In this document: piece after piece, positions 1-4,856 of the stretch
Position numbering within the stretch: the stretch's first letter is position 1
Layout of the letters: every line of letters begins with the position of its first letter
Assembly (NCBI GenBank): GCA_031254715.1
Contig: JAIRTY010000528.1
Location: 1 to 6,765, forward strand
Direction: 5' to 3'
DNA length: 6,765 nt
Source: Nocardiopsaceae bacterium
GTDB lineage: Bacteria; Actinomycetota; Actinomycetes; Streptosporangiales; Streptosporangiaceae
The notes under the pieces: generated by a model
Database searches by the model: none
What the model was told of the DNA's origin: nothing
Seen by the model: only the letters and a program-made list of their open reading frames with translations
Program-made: the position numbers and the translations under genes

Positions 1-95
1 GGCTGGGGCTGGGGCTGGGGCCTGGCGCTGGGGCTGGGGCCTGGCGCTGGGGCTGGAGCCTGGGGCTGGGCCTGGGGCTGGGGCCTGGGGCCTGG
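1..95. repeat. Degenerate G-rich tandem repeat (GGCTGG / GGCCTGG units)
   Basis: The segment can be cut completely into short units: GGCTGG at 1-6, 7-12, 13-18, 32-37, 51-56, 64-69 and 76-81, with GGCCTGG or close variants between them. A 13-base unit, GGCCTGGCGCTGG, occurs at 19-31 and again at 38-50, so a 19-base higher-order unit is duplicated. Runs of three or four G recur throughout on the plus strand, so G-quadruplex formation is possible. The array lies downstream of the gltX stop codon and may continue beyond the window edge. All three plus-strand frames stay open through it, so it could be the low-complexity end of a converging gene. Nothing supports that positively. Confidence 0.85.
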
Positions 96-100
96 GATCC

Positions 101-128
101 GGGGCACGGGGCACGGGACCCGGGACCC
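101..128. repeat. Two pairs of tandem heptamers
   Basis: GGGGCAC occurs twice in tandem (101-107, 108-114) and is followed directly by GGGACCC twice (115-121, 122-128). These continue the 6- to 7-base periodicity of the preceding G-rich array with a changed unit, as expected if replication slippage repeatedly copied diverging units. No function is evident. Confidence 0.75.
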
Positions 129-195
129 GGGGCCGGGCGGGGCCAGCGCCGGTGCCCGACGCGTGAGCCGGGGCCGGCCAGATACCAGCCGCGGC

Positions 196-229
196 CGCCG
201 CGATGCTTACCAGCCTTTATGCCGCGGCG
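196..229 (-). terminator. Possible 3' hairpin of the gltX operon
   Basis: CGCCGCG (196-202) and CGCGGCG (223-229) are perfectly complementary and enclose a 20-base loop. The structure begins about 12 bases beyond the gltX stop codon. There is no T run on the minus strand after it, so it is at best an actinobacterial-type hairpin terminator or a 3'-end stabiliser. GC-rich sequence forms such stems easily by chance, so the call is weak. Confidence 0.25.
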
Positions 230-240
230 ATAGGAGCGCG

Positions 241-1764
241 TCAGATGCCGGTTGCGGCCAGGTCCATGCCGCGCTGCAGGCGTCCGAGGGTGCGCTCCCG
301 GCCCAGCAACTCGATCGACTCGAACAGCGGCGGGCCGACCCGCCGCCCGGTCACCGCGACCCTGACCGCGCCGCCGAACGCCGCCCGGGGCTTGAGGCCG
401 AGCTTGTCTACCAGCGCCTCCCGCAGGGCCGCCTCGATGGCGGCAGTGTCCCAGGATGGCAGGCCGGCGAGTACCTCTCCGGCGGCCGCCAGCGCCTGCC
501 CGGCCTCACCGTTGAACGCCCGCGCCGCGTCGCCGGAGTCCACCGTGAACTCGTCCTCGCCGGTGAACAGGAAGCCGAGCATGGCCGGCGCCTCGGCGAG
601 CCTGCCGATCCGCTCCTGGATGAGCGGGGCCGCGGCCGCGATCAGCTCGGCCTGCGCTGCCGCCGGCGGGTCCGCGACCAGCCCGGCCCGGGCGAGGAAC
701 GGGGTGATCCGGCCAGCGAAGTCGGCCGGCTTCAGCTCCCTGATCTTGTCGCCGTTGATCGCTTCCAGCTTGCGCGCGTCGAACTGGGCGGGGTTCTTGT
801 TGACCCGGGCCAGGTCGAACTCGGCGGCCAGGTCCGCCAGCGTGAACAGCTCCCGATTCTCCCCCGGCGACCAGCCGAGCAGCGCCAGGTAGTTGCCCAT
901 CGCCTCGGGCAGGAACCCCTCGTCCCGGTACCAGCTGACCGAGACCACCCCGTTCCGCTTGGACAGCGGCTTCCCGTCCGGGCCGAGCACGTAGGGCAGG
1001 TGCGCGAACACCGGGAACCGCTCATCCGGCACCCCCATCGCCCGGTATACGGCGAGCTGACGGGGGGTGGAAGAGAGCAGGTCATCGCCCCGCACGACGT
1101 GCGTGATCTCCATCAGCACGTCGTCCACGGCCACCGCCAGCGTGTAGAGCGGGGCGCCGTCGGCCCGGGCCAGCACGAAGTCGGGCACGTGCGCGTGATC
1201 GAAGGTGACCTCGCCGCGCACCAGGTCGGTGAACGTAGTGGAGCCCGCGGGCATCCGGAACCTGACCACCGGCCTGCGTCCCTCCGCCTGGTAGGCGGCG
1301 ACCTGCTCGGGCGTCAGCTGGCGGCAGTGGCCGTCGTAGCCACTGGGGCCGCCAGCGGCGCGGGCGGCCGCCCGCCGCTGCGCCAGCTCCTCGGGCGTGC
1401 AGTAGCAGTGGTAGGCGTGCCCGTCGGCCAGGAACCGGCTCACCCACTCGGCGTAGACCGGCAGCCGCTCGCTCTGCAGGTACGGCCCGTAAGGGCCGTC
1501 CGCGCCGGGCCCCTCGTCCCAGTCCAGGCCGAGCCAGCGCAGCGTGTCCAGGGCCGATTCGATGTACTCGGGCCTGACCCGGGTCTGGTCGGTGTCCTCG
1601 ATCCGCAGCACGAACGTGCCCCCGGTGCGGCGGGCGAACGCCCAGTCGTACAGCGCGGTCCGGACGTTGCCCACATGCAGGTCACCGCTCGGCGACGGGG
1701 CGAAGCGCACCCGCACCGCGCCCGGCACGGCGCCGCCGGTTCCGCCGTCAGCGCCGTCAGTCAC
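241..1764 (-). CDS. gltX: Glutamyl-tRNA synthetase
   Basis: This class I aminoacyl-tRNA synthetase charges tRNA-Glu with glutamate in the cytoplasm. In actinobacteria the enzyme is generally non-discriminating and also loads tRNA-Gln for conversion by GatCAB (family knowledge, not visible here). The 507-residue protein has the usual family length. FAPSPSGDLHVGN (residues 21-33) contains the HIGH-type ATP motif and KPLSKR (265-270) the KMSKS-type motif. RIEDTDQTR (54-62) and the VRGDDLL stretch (224-230) are typical GluRS blocks. Cys120, Cys122 and Cys147 match positions of the zinc knuckle in some GluRS; the fourth ligand is unclear. The C-terminal half is the helical anticodon-binding region. 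The start is GTG at 1762-1764, overlapping the upstream FAH stop codon by eight bases, so translation is probably coupled. The first 17 residues are Gly/Ala-rich and poorly conserved, so the true start could lie slightly further in. Confidence 0.97.
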   Translation of the reverse strand: MTDGADGGTGGAVPGAVRVRFAPSPSGDLHVGNVRTALYDWAFARRTGGTFVLRIEDTDQTRVRPEYIESALDTLRWLGLDWDEGPGADGPYGPYLQSERLPVYAEWVSRFLADGHAYHCYCTPEELAQRRAAARAAGGPSGYDGHCRQLTPEQVAAYQAEGRRPVVRFRMPAGSTTFTDLVRGEVTFDHAHVPDFVLARADGAPLYTLAVAVDDVLMEITHVVRGDDLLSSTPRQLAVYRAMGVPDERFPVFAHLPYVLGPDGKPLSKRNGVVSVSWYRDEGFLPEAMGNYLALLGWSPGENRELFTLADLAAEFDLARVNKNPAQFDARKLEAINGDKIRELKPADFAGRITPFLARAGLVADPPAAAQAELIAAAAPLIQERIGRLAEAPAMLGFLFTGEDEFTVDSGDAARAFNGEAGQALAAAGEVLAGLPSWDTAAIEAALREALVDKLGLKPRAAFGGAVRVAVTGRRVGPPLFESIELLGRERTLGRLQRGMDLAATGI

Positions 1765-2608
1765 CGCTGATCACCTTGTTGGTCAGGGTCCCGATCCCCT
1801 CGATGGTCACGGCCACCTCGTCTCCGTCCGCCAGCGGGCCTGCTCCGGCGGGCGTGCCGGTCAGCAGGACGTCGCCGGGAAGCAGCGTCATCACGTTACT
1901 GGCGAACGCCACCAGCGCGCTCACGTCATGCAGCAGCCCGGACGTGCTGGCCTGCTGCCGTACCTCGCCGTTCACCGTGGTCGTGAGCGTCAGCACGGCC
2001 GGGTCGGCCTCGGTCTCGAGCCACGGGCCCAGCGGGCAGAACGTGTCGAAGCCCTTGGCCCGCGTCCACTGCCCGTCGCGCGCCTGCAGGTCCCTGGCGG
2101 TGACATCGTTCGCGCAGGTGTACCCGAAGATCACCCGGCTCGCTTGATCGGCGGGCACCTCGCGGCAGAGCCGGCCGATCACCACCGCCAGCTCGCCCTC
2201 GTAGTCCACCCTGGACGACAGGCCGACCGGGTAGCGGATGGGGTCGCCGGGCCCGCACACCGAGGTGGACGGCTTGAGGAACAGCACCGGCTCGGCCGGC
2301 GCATCCCCGCCCGCACTGCCCCCGGGCGTAACGTCCCCGCCCGGACCGTCCCCGGCCATCTCCCGGACGTGCCCGGCGTAGTTCTTCCCGACCGCGACCA
2401 CCTTGCTTGGCAGCACCGGCGCCAGCAGCCGCACGTCGGCGACCGGATAGCTGGCGCCGGTGAGCTTGACCGCCTCGACGGCCCCGAATGGGTGGCCGGA
2501 GATCTCGGCCACGACTGGCTCACCGGGCTGGCCTGCACCGTTCGCCCGGGCGGTTCCCACCACGCCGTAGGCCACGGTGTCAGCTACGGCGAACCTTGCG
2601 ATGCGCAC
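1757..2608 (-). CDS. Fumarylacetoacetate hydrolase family protein
   Basis: A 283-residue FAH-superfamily enzyme. The family cleaves or isomerises beta-diketo acids and related acylpyruvates with a divalent metal. The N-terminal region (about 1-60) is the short domain seen in HpaG-like proteins; the catalytic FAH fold starts near 65. The family marker GKNYAGH is at 74-80 and FLKP at 110-113. The metal-ligand pattern YEGE supplies Glu137 and Glu139, with Asp168 in GYTCANDVTARD. The lysine/glycine stretch AKGFDTF (184-190) and LLTGTPAGAG (248-257) complete the site. The natural substrate cannot be named; acylpyruvase, oxaloacetate decarboxylase and hydroxyheptadienedioate isomerase activities all occur in relatives. 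The GTG start at 2606-2608 directly abuts the DUF2630 TAG, with GGAGGG about 13 bases upstream. A Gly-rich stretch at about 86-107 appears inserted where relatives have a short loop. Confidence 0.93.
   Translation of the reverse strand: MRIARFAVADTVAYGVVGTARANGAGQPGEPVVAEISGHPFGAVEAVKLTGASYPVADVRLLAPVLPSKVVAVGKNYAGHVREMAGDGPGGDVTPGGSAGGDAPAEPVLFLKPSTSVCGPGDPIRYPVGLSSRVDYEGELAVVIGRLCREVPADQASRVIFGYTCANDVTARDLQARDGQWTRAKGFDTFCPLGPWLETEADPAVLTLTTTVNGEVRQQASTSGLLHDVSALVAFASNVMTLLPGDVLLTGTPAGAGPLADGDEVAVTIEGIGTLTNKVISGD
2288..2353 (-). repeat. Gly-rich insertion in the FAH protein built on a 30-base direct repeat
   Basis: Residues about 86-107 of the FAH protein are dominated by Gly, Asp, Pro and Ala. 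In the DNA, TCCCCGCCCG occurs at 2304-2313 and again at 2334-2343, exactly 30 bases (ten codons) apart, so both copies encode a GGD tripeptide. From memory of the family, GKNYxxH is normally followed by a shorter loop before the AEPVLFLKP block. The stretch therefore looks like an in-frame slippage expansion in a surface loop. The catalytic residues lie outside it. Confidence 0.55.
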
Positions 2609-2854
2609 CTACTGAAGGTAGCCCTCCACCTCGGAGGCCGGGCGCGCCTCCGCCCCGCCCGGGTCGTCGCCGTACTCACGCCGGGCCCGGCGCTGCCGCA
2701 GCAGGTCCCAGCACGTGTCGAGGGCTTCCTCCGCGGCACGCAGCCGGGCATGCTCCTCGTCGCTGGTCAGTTCGCCGCCGGCGAGCTTGGCGCGCAGGTC
2801 GTGCTCGGTCTTGATCAGCTCGTCGATGCGCCCCATGATCTCCTTGTCGTCCAT
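2609..2854 (-). CDS. DUF2630 family small protein
   Basis: An 81-residue, highly charged and mostly helical protein that I recognise as DUF2630, an actinobacterial family of unknown function. Supporting features are the opening MDDKEIMGRIDELI, the central EEHARLR block, the conserved core CWDLLRQRRARRE (residues 48-60) and the family-typical C-terminal end EVEGYLQ. It has no signal peptide or membrane segment, and its heptad-like Leu/Ala spacing is compatible with a helical hairpin or coiled coil. The ATG at 2852-2854 is chosen because the family starts with MDDKEI; an internal ATG at residue 7 follows AAGGAGATC but would cut off that conserved end. Its stop codon touches the GTG of the FAH gene, so it is the first gene of a DUF2630-FAH-gltX unit. 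Its role is unknown. Confidence 0.9.
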   Translation of the reverse strand: MDDKEIMGRIDELIKTEHDLRAKLAGGELTSDEEHARLRAAEEALDTCWDLLRQRRARREYGDDPGGAEARPASEVEGYLQ

Positions 2855-2861
2855 GGCTCCA

Positions 2862-2867
2862 ACCGTA
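2862..2867 (-). promoter_or_regulatory. Candidate -10 element for the DUF2630-FAH-gltX operon (leaderless mRNA?)
   Basis: On the minus strand TACGGT fits the TAnnnT form of a principal-sigma -10 element. It ends seven bases before the DUF2630 ATG, which would place the transcription start at or next to the start codon and give a leaderless mRNA, common in actinobacteria. A GGAG lies only two bases before the ATG, too close for a normal ribosome site. That agrees with a leaderless start but does not prove it. No good -35 hexamer is visible. Confidence 0.3.
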
Positions 2868-2917
2868 CGTGGTGGCCGGCCTCGCCGAACCCGGAGCGGG
2901 TCGGCTTGGTCCGGCGC

Positions 2918-2939
2918 GTCCGGCGCCCAGGCGCCGGAC
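2918..2939 (-). terminator. Strong GC hairpin downstream of cimA
   Basis: GTCCGGCGCC (2918-2927) and GGCGCCGGAC (2930-2939) form a perfect 10-bp inverted repeat with two bases between the arms, so the two innermost pairs would open. It lies about 57 bases beyond the cimA stop codon and about 64 bases before the DUF2630 start. It may therefore separate the cimA transcript from the operon below. There is no T run on either side, so it would be an atypical, T-less terminator or a processing site. Confidence 0.4.
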
Positions 2940-2995
2940 CCGGCCGGGCACCCAGGCCGTTCGGGAAAATGCTGCCTGTTAGGGACGGAAACGCC

Positions 2996-4597
2996 CTAGC
3001 CGCGCCCGGCGGGCTGATATCCCGCCCGCAGCAGCGCGAAGCTCACCGCTTCCTCCAGCGCGTGCCAGGACGCGGCGATGATGTTCTCGTCCACGCCCAC
3101 CGTGCTCCAGGTGCCGCCGTCGCTGCCGTCGCCGGACTCGATCAGCACCCGGGTCACCGCGCCGGTCCCGTGCGAGCCCTCCAGGATGCGGACCTTGTAG
3201 TCGGCCAGCTCCAGCCGGGCGAGCTCGGGGTAGAGCCGTTCCAGGGCCTGCCGCAGCGCGTTGTCCAGCGCGTTGACCGGGCCGTTGCCTTCCCCGGTGG
3301 CGACGATCCGCTCGCCCTTGGCCGTCAGCTTGACGGTGGCCTCACTCACCACCTGCCGGTCGGCGCGCCGCTCGACGATCACCCGCCACGACTCGACGTC
3401 GAAGTGCCGCTGCCGCTCGCCGGCCAGCTCGTCCCGCAGCAGCAGCTCGAACGAGGCGTCGGCGGCCTCGAACGTGTAGCCGCGGGCCTCGAGCTCCTTC
3501 ACCCGTTCCACCACCCGCCCGGCCGTGGCCCGGTCCCCGGCCAGGTCGTAGCCGAGCTGGGCGCCCTTGACCTCGACCGACGCGCGTCCCGCCATGTCGG
3601 AAACGAGCATCCGCATGTCGTTGCCGACCAGCTCCGGGCCGACGTGCTGGTACAGCATCGGGTCCACCTTGACCGCGGAGGCGTGCAGGCCCGCCTTGTG
3701 CGCGAACGCGGAGTAGCCCACGTAGGGCTGGTGCGAGTTCAGGGTCACGTTGGTGACCTCGCTGATGGCGTGGGCGACCCGGCTCATCTCCGGCAGGCAG
3801 CCCTCCGGCAGCACCTGCCTGCCCTTCTTCAGCTGCAGGCCGGCCACCACGCTGAACAGGTTGGCGTTGCCCGCCCGCTCGCCGTAGCCGTTCGCGGTCC
3901 CCTGCACGTGGCTGACGCCGGCCTCGACCGCCGTCAGCGTGTTGGCGACGGCGCAGGCCGCGTCGTCGTGGCAGTGGATGCCCAGCCGGGCGCCGGTGGC
4001 CGCCGCGACGGCGGCCACCACGTCGCCGAGCTCGCCGGGCAGCATGCCGCCGTTGGTGTCACACAGCGCGACGAGCTCCGCGCCGGCCCCGGTGGCCGTC
4101 CGCACCACTTCCAGCGCGTAGTCAGGATTCGAACGGTAGCCGTCGAAGAAATGCTCGGCGTCGAGGAACACTCGCCGCCCCTCGGCTGACAGGTGGCTCA
4201 CCGTGTCGCCGATCATGGCCAGGTTCTCTGCCAGGGTGGTGCGCAGGGCCAGTTCTACGTGCCGGTCGTGGCTCTTGGCCACCAGCGTCACCACCGGCGC
4301 CCCGGCCTCGCGCAGCGCGGCGACCTGCGGGTCGTCGGCCGCGACCGCCCCCGGCCGGCGGGTGGAGCCGAACGCGGCCAGCGTCGCGTGCGCCAGCTCG
4401 AGCTCCGACTGTGCCAGCCGGAAGAACTCGGTGTCCCTGGGGATGGCGCCCGGCCAGCCGCCCTCGATGTAGCCGACGCCGAACTCGTCCAGGCGGCGGG
4501 CGATGGCCAGCTTGTCGGCGACCGTGAGGGAGAGTCCCTCCTGCTGGGCGCCATCGCGCAGGGTGGTGTCGTAGACGTGGAAGGCGTCGTCACGCAT
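2996..4597 (-). CDS. cimA: Citramalate synthase (LeuA/homocitrate synthase family)
   Basis: A 533-residue enzyme of the DRE-TIM metallolyase family, best matching the long citramalate synthase type. It would condense pyruvate and acetyl-CoA to (R)-citramalate, the first step of the threonine-independent isoleucine pathway. The barrel starts with YDTTLRDG (residues 9-16; Asp15 metal ligand). GIHCHDD (207-212) gives the HxH metal pair His208 and His210, and GERAGNANL (239-247) carries Asn244. CDTNGG is at 179-184 and HKAGLHASAV at 300-309. Residues about 395-525 form the LeuA-type allosteric domain (GEGNGPVNALDNAL, 435-448), where end-product inhibition is expected. The start is the ATG at 4595-4597, just before the conserved barrel opening. 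An upstream in-frame TTG lies inside the terminator T run and is rejected. The ribosome site is weak (GGA). Substrate choice rests on family resemblance plus the isoleucine-coding leader upstream; an isopropylmalate or methylthioalkylmalate-like substrate is less likely. Confidence 0.92.
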   Translation of the reverse strand: MRDDAFHVYDTTLRDGAQQEGLSLTVADKLAIARRLDEFGVGYIEGGWPGAIPRDTEFFRLAQSELELAHATLAAFGSTRRPGAVAADDPQVAALREAGAPVVTLVAKSHDRHVELALRTTLAENLAMIGDTVSHLSAEGRRVFLDAEHFFDGYRSNPDYALEVVRTATGAGAELVALCDTNGGMLPGELGDVVAAVAAATGARLGIHCHDDAACAVANTLTAVEAGVSHVQGTANGYGERAGNANLFSVVAGLQLKKGRQVLPEGCLPEMSRVAHAISEVTNVTLNSHQPYVGYSAFAHKAGLHASAVKVDPMLYQHVGPELVGNDMRMLVSDMAGRASVEVKGAQLGYDLAGDRATAGRVVERVKELEARGYTFEAADASFELLLRDELAGERQRHFDVESWRVIVERRADRQVVSEATVKLTAKGERIVATGEGNGPVNALDNALRQALERLYPELARLELADYKVRILEGSHGTGAVTRVLIESGDGSDGGTWSTVGVDENIIAASWHALEEAVSFALLRAGYQPAGRG

Positions 4598-4648
4598 GGT
4601 CTGGTCCGTTCTCTGGCGGTTCGCTGGCGGTGAGGCAACCCCCGGTAC

Positions 4649-4681
4649 AAGCAAAAGACCTCTCGCGGATGCGAGAGGTCT
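4649..4681 (-). terminator. Intrinsic terminator/attenuator in the cimA leader
   Basis: AGACCTCTCGC (4656-4666) and GCGAGAGGTCT (4671-4681) form a perfect 11-bp stem with a four-base loop. On the minus strand the stem runs into TTTT and then GCTTG, the form of an intrinsic terminator, which is unusual in such GC-rich DNA. It lies between the leader peptide stop (4710) and the cimA ATG (4597), so it can only stop transcription before cimA. I read it as the terminator arm of an attenuator. Sequences that might form a competing antiterminator are GCGCGCC inside the leader peptide and GGCGCGC just before the stem, and GCAGG with CCTGC, but the exact switch is not resolved. Confidence 0.85.
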
Positions 4682-4709
4682 GCGCGCCGGCGGTTGCAGG
4701 TGGTGTCTG

Positions 4710-4754
4710 CTAAGTGCTGGCGCGCCTGCCGATAATAATCCGGCCGGACAGCAT
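4710..4754 (-). CDS. Isoleucine-rich leader peptide of the cimA attenuator
   Basis: A short reading frame upstream of cimA encodes MLSGRIIIGRRAST followed by TAG. Its three consecutive isoleucine codons are ATT ATT ATC; ATT is normally a minor codon in DNA this GC-rich, which would make the ribosome sensitive to charged tRNA-Ile. The frame is followed 29 bases later by the terminator hairpin and then by cimA, the order seen in classical amino-acid attenuators. When charged tRNA-Ile is scarce the ribosome should stall at the Ile run and prevent terminator formation. An in-frame TGA four codons upstream fixes ATG as the only normal start. GGGG sits only two bases before it, so initiation may be weak or leaderless. 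The peptide itself is probably without function. Confidence 0.8.
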   Translation of the reverse strand: MLSGRIIIGRRAST

Positions 4755-4799
4755 GGCCCCAGTGTGTCACATGATCACCGTGAACGCGAACGCGGCCGG

Positions 4800-4836
4800 T
4801 TGCATAAGTGTAGTTTTCAAAACTATACTTATGCAA
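4800..4836. promoter_or_regulatory. AT-rich 37-base palindrome with outward promoter hexamers
   Basis: The left arm TTGCATAAGTGTAGTTTT (4800-4817) and right arm (4819-4836) are complementary over 18 bp with a single mismatch, around a central C at 4818. It stands out as an AT-rich island between GC-rich flanks. On the plus strand TTGCAT (4800-4805) and TATACT (4824-4829) are 18 bases apart and resemble -35 and -10 elements for the ATPase gene. On the minus strand TTGCAT (4836-4831) and TACACT (4812-4807) have the same spacing and would send RNA into the cimA leader, starting near 4800. The symmetry is also what a dimeric repressor would bind, so operator plus divergent promoter is the best reading. 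A mobile-element end is an alternative. Confidence 0.65.
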
Positions 4837-4856
4837 GATGGCCCGCCGGAGGGATG

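Noticed and set aside
1..166. C-terminal part of a plus-strand protein ending at a TGA near 166
   Set aside because: One frame reads as an Ala/Gly-rich tail up to this stop, but all three frames are open across the repeat and no conserved sequence supports coding.
163..1770. Long plus-strand open frame opposite gltX
   Set aside because: It is an antisense shadow of gltX caused by high GC. The product is Arg/Gly/Pro/Val-rich and resembles no family, while the minus strand gives an unmistakable GluRS.
2981..2999. Short inverted repeat TAGGG/CCCTA around the cimA stop codon
   Set aside because: The stem is only five base pairs with a nine-base loop and no T run. The 10-bp hairpin at 2918-2939 is the better terminator candidate.
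1544..4189. Very long plus-strand frame across gltX, FAH, DUF2630 and cimA
   Set aside because: It covers four recognised genes in antisense and has low-complexity composition without motifs, so it is a GC artefact.
4598..4654. Extended N terminus for cimA from a TTG at 4654
   Set aside because: The TTG lies in the T run of the terminator. The added residues are not family-like, and the ATG at 4597 precedes the conserved barrel start directly.
4767..4778. GTG-ATC-ATG-TGA minimal frame upstream of the leader peptide
   Set aside because: It is a three-codon frame ending at the TGA in phase with the leader peptide. It is too short to be judged and has no convincing ribosome site.
4288..4836. 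Minus-strand frame starting in the palindrome
   Set aside because: It overlaps the cimA 5' end in another frame and has no recognisable domain. Only the accidental peptide from the palindrome looks non-random.
4597..4836. T-box riboswitch upstream of cimA
   Set aside because: No T-box consensus or specifier stem is visible. The Ile-codon leader peptide plus terminator explains the region.
4596..4856. Upstream extension of the ATPase to an ATG at 4596
   Set aside because: It would translate through the cimA leader terminator and the palindrome. Homology-like sequence begins only at the FDRDREW block, and a ribosome site lies just before 4854-4857.
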